Shown here: piece after piece, positions 6,932-7,005 of the stretch
Position numbering within the stretch: the first letter of the stretch is position 1
Layout of the letters: each line of letters begins with the position of its first letter
Origin: Prevotellaceae bacterium
GTDB taxonomy: Bacteria; Bacteroidota; Bacteroidia; Bacteroidales; Bacteroidaceae
Length of the DNA stretch: 7,005 nucleotides
Direction: 5' to 3'
Assembly (NCBI GenBank): GCA_021204885.1
Contig: JAJPYP010000161.1
Coordinates: 1 to 7,005, forward strand
The notes under the pieces: generated by a model
The model's input: the letters and a program-made list of their open reading frames with translations, nothing else
The model's database searches: none
Told to the model about the DNA's origin: nothing
Translations under genes and position numbers: made by a program

Positions 6932-7005
6932 CTATTTCATGCTACCGCCCACGATGTCGAGCAATTCGTTGGTGATGGCTTGCTGACGTGACTTGTTATA
7001 CTGCT
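6932..7005 (-). CDS. atpG: ATP synthase F1 gamma subunit, C-terminal end (5' truncated by window edge)
   Basis: The last 23 codons and the TAG stop (6932-6934) of a minus-strand gene that enters from the right edge. The peptide contains YNKSRQQAITNELLDIVGG and ends SMK. This matches the highly conserved C-terminus of the F1 gamma subunit (pattern N-[KR]-[AS]-R-Q-x-A-I-T-x-E-[IL]-x-[DE]-I-V-G-G), the helix that forms the rotor shaft inside the alpha3beta3 ring and couples proton or sodium flow to ATP synthesis at the inner membrane. The other two minus-strand frames have no such match, and one is closed by stops. In Bacteroidetes atpG commonly ends the ATP synthase operon, which fits its place upstream of an unrelated helicase gene. 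The fragment is short, but the match is specific. Confidence 0.9.
   Translation of the reverse strand, partial: QYNKSRQQAITNELLDIVGGSMK

Overview
The window looks like a chromosomal segment from a Gram-negative anaerobe of the Bacteroidetes, most likely order Bacteroidales. The inference rests on protein style: a tricorn-like S41 protease next to an exported S9 peptidase, a Pif1/RecD-like helicase carrying an HRDC domain, and an AtpG tail typical of the phylum. Coding DNA is fairly GC-rich. I cannot name the genus from sequence alone.

Layout. (1) Bases 1-1558, plus strand: the C-terminal part of a tricorn-like S41 protease; its 5' end lies outside the window. (2) Bases 1573-4287, plus strand: a complete S9 (prolyl oligopeptidase family) serine peptidase with a signal peptide. 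It starts 14 bases after the first gene behind a clear AGGAG, so the two very probably form one transcript. (3) Bases 4288-4748: an AT-rich gap of about 460 bases between convergent genes. No gene is visible in it. It holds a 150-base block bounded by 26-base imperfect inverted repeats (23 of 26 matching), several short palindromes and only weak terminator candidates. (4) Bases 4749-6929, minus strand: a complete 726-residue SF1 helicase with a C-terminal HRDC domain. (5) Bases 6932-7005, minus strand: the last 23 codons of atpG, the ATP synthase gamma subunit. Its stop codon is only 2 bases from the helicase start, so the helicase sits at the tail of what is presumably the ATP synthase operon.

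How the genes work together. The two peptidases look like a protein- and peptide-degrading pair acting in the cell envelope: the tricorn-like enzyme would trim polypeptides to oligopeptides, and the S9 enzyme would shorten those further. The helicase is a DNA maintenance enzyme with no obvious functional link to ATP synthase beyond shared transcription. I see no defence system, CRISPR array, rRNA, tRNA or complete mobile element. The least explained structure is the inverted-repeat block in the convergent gap.
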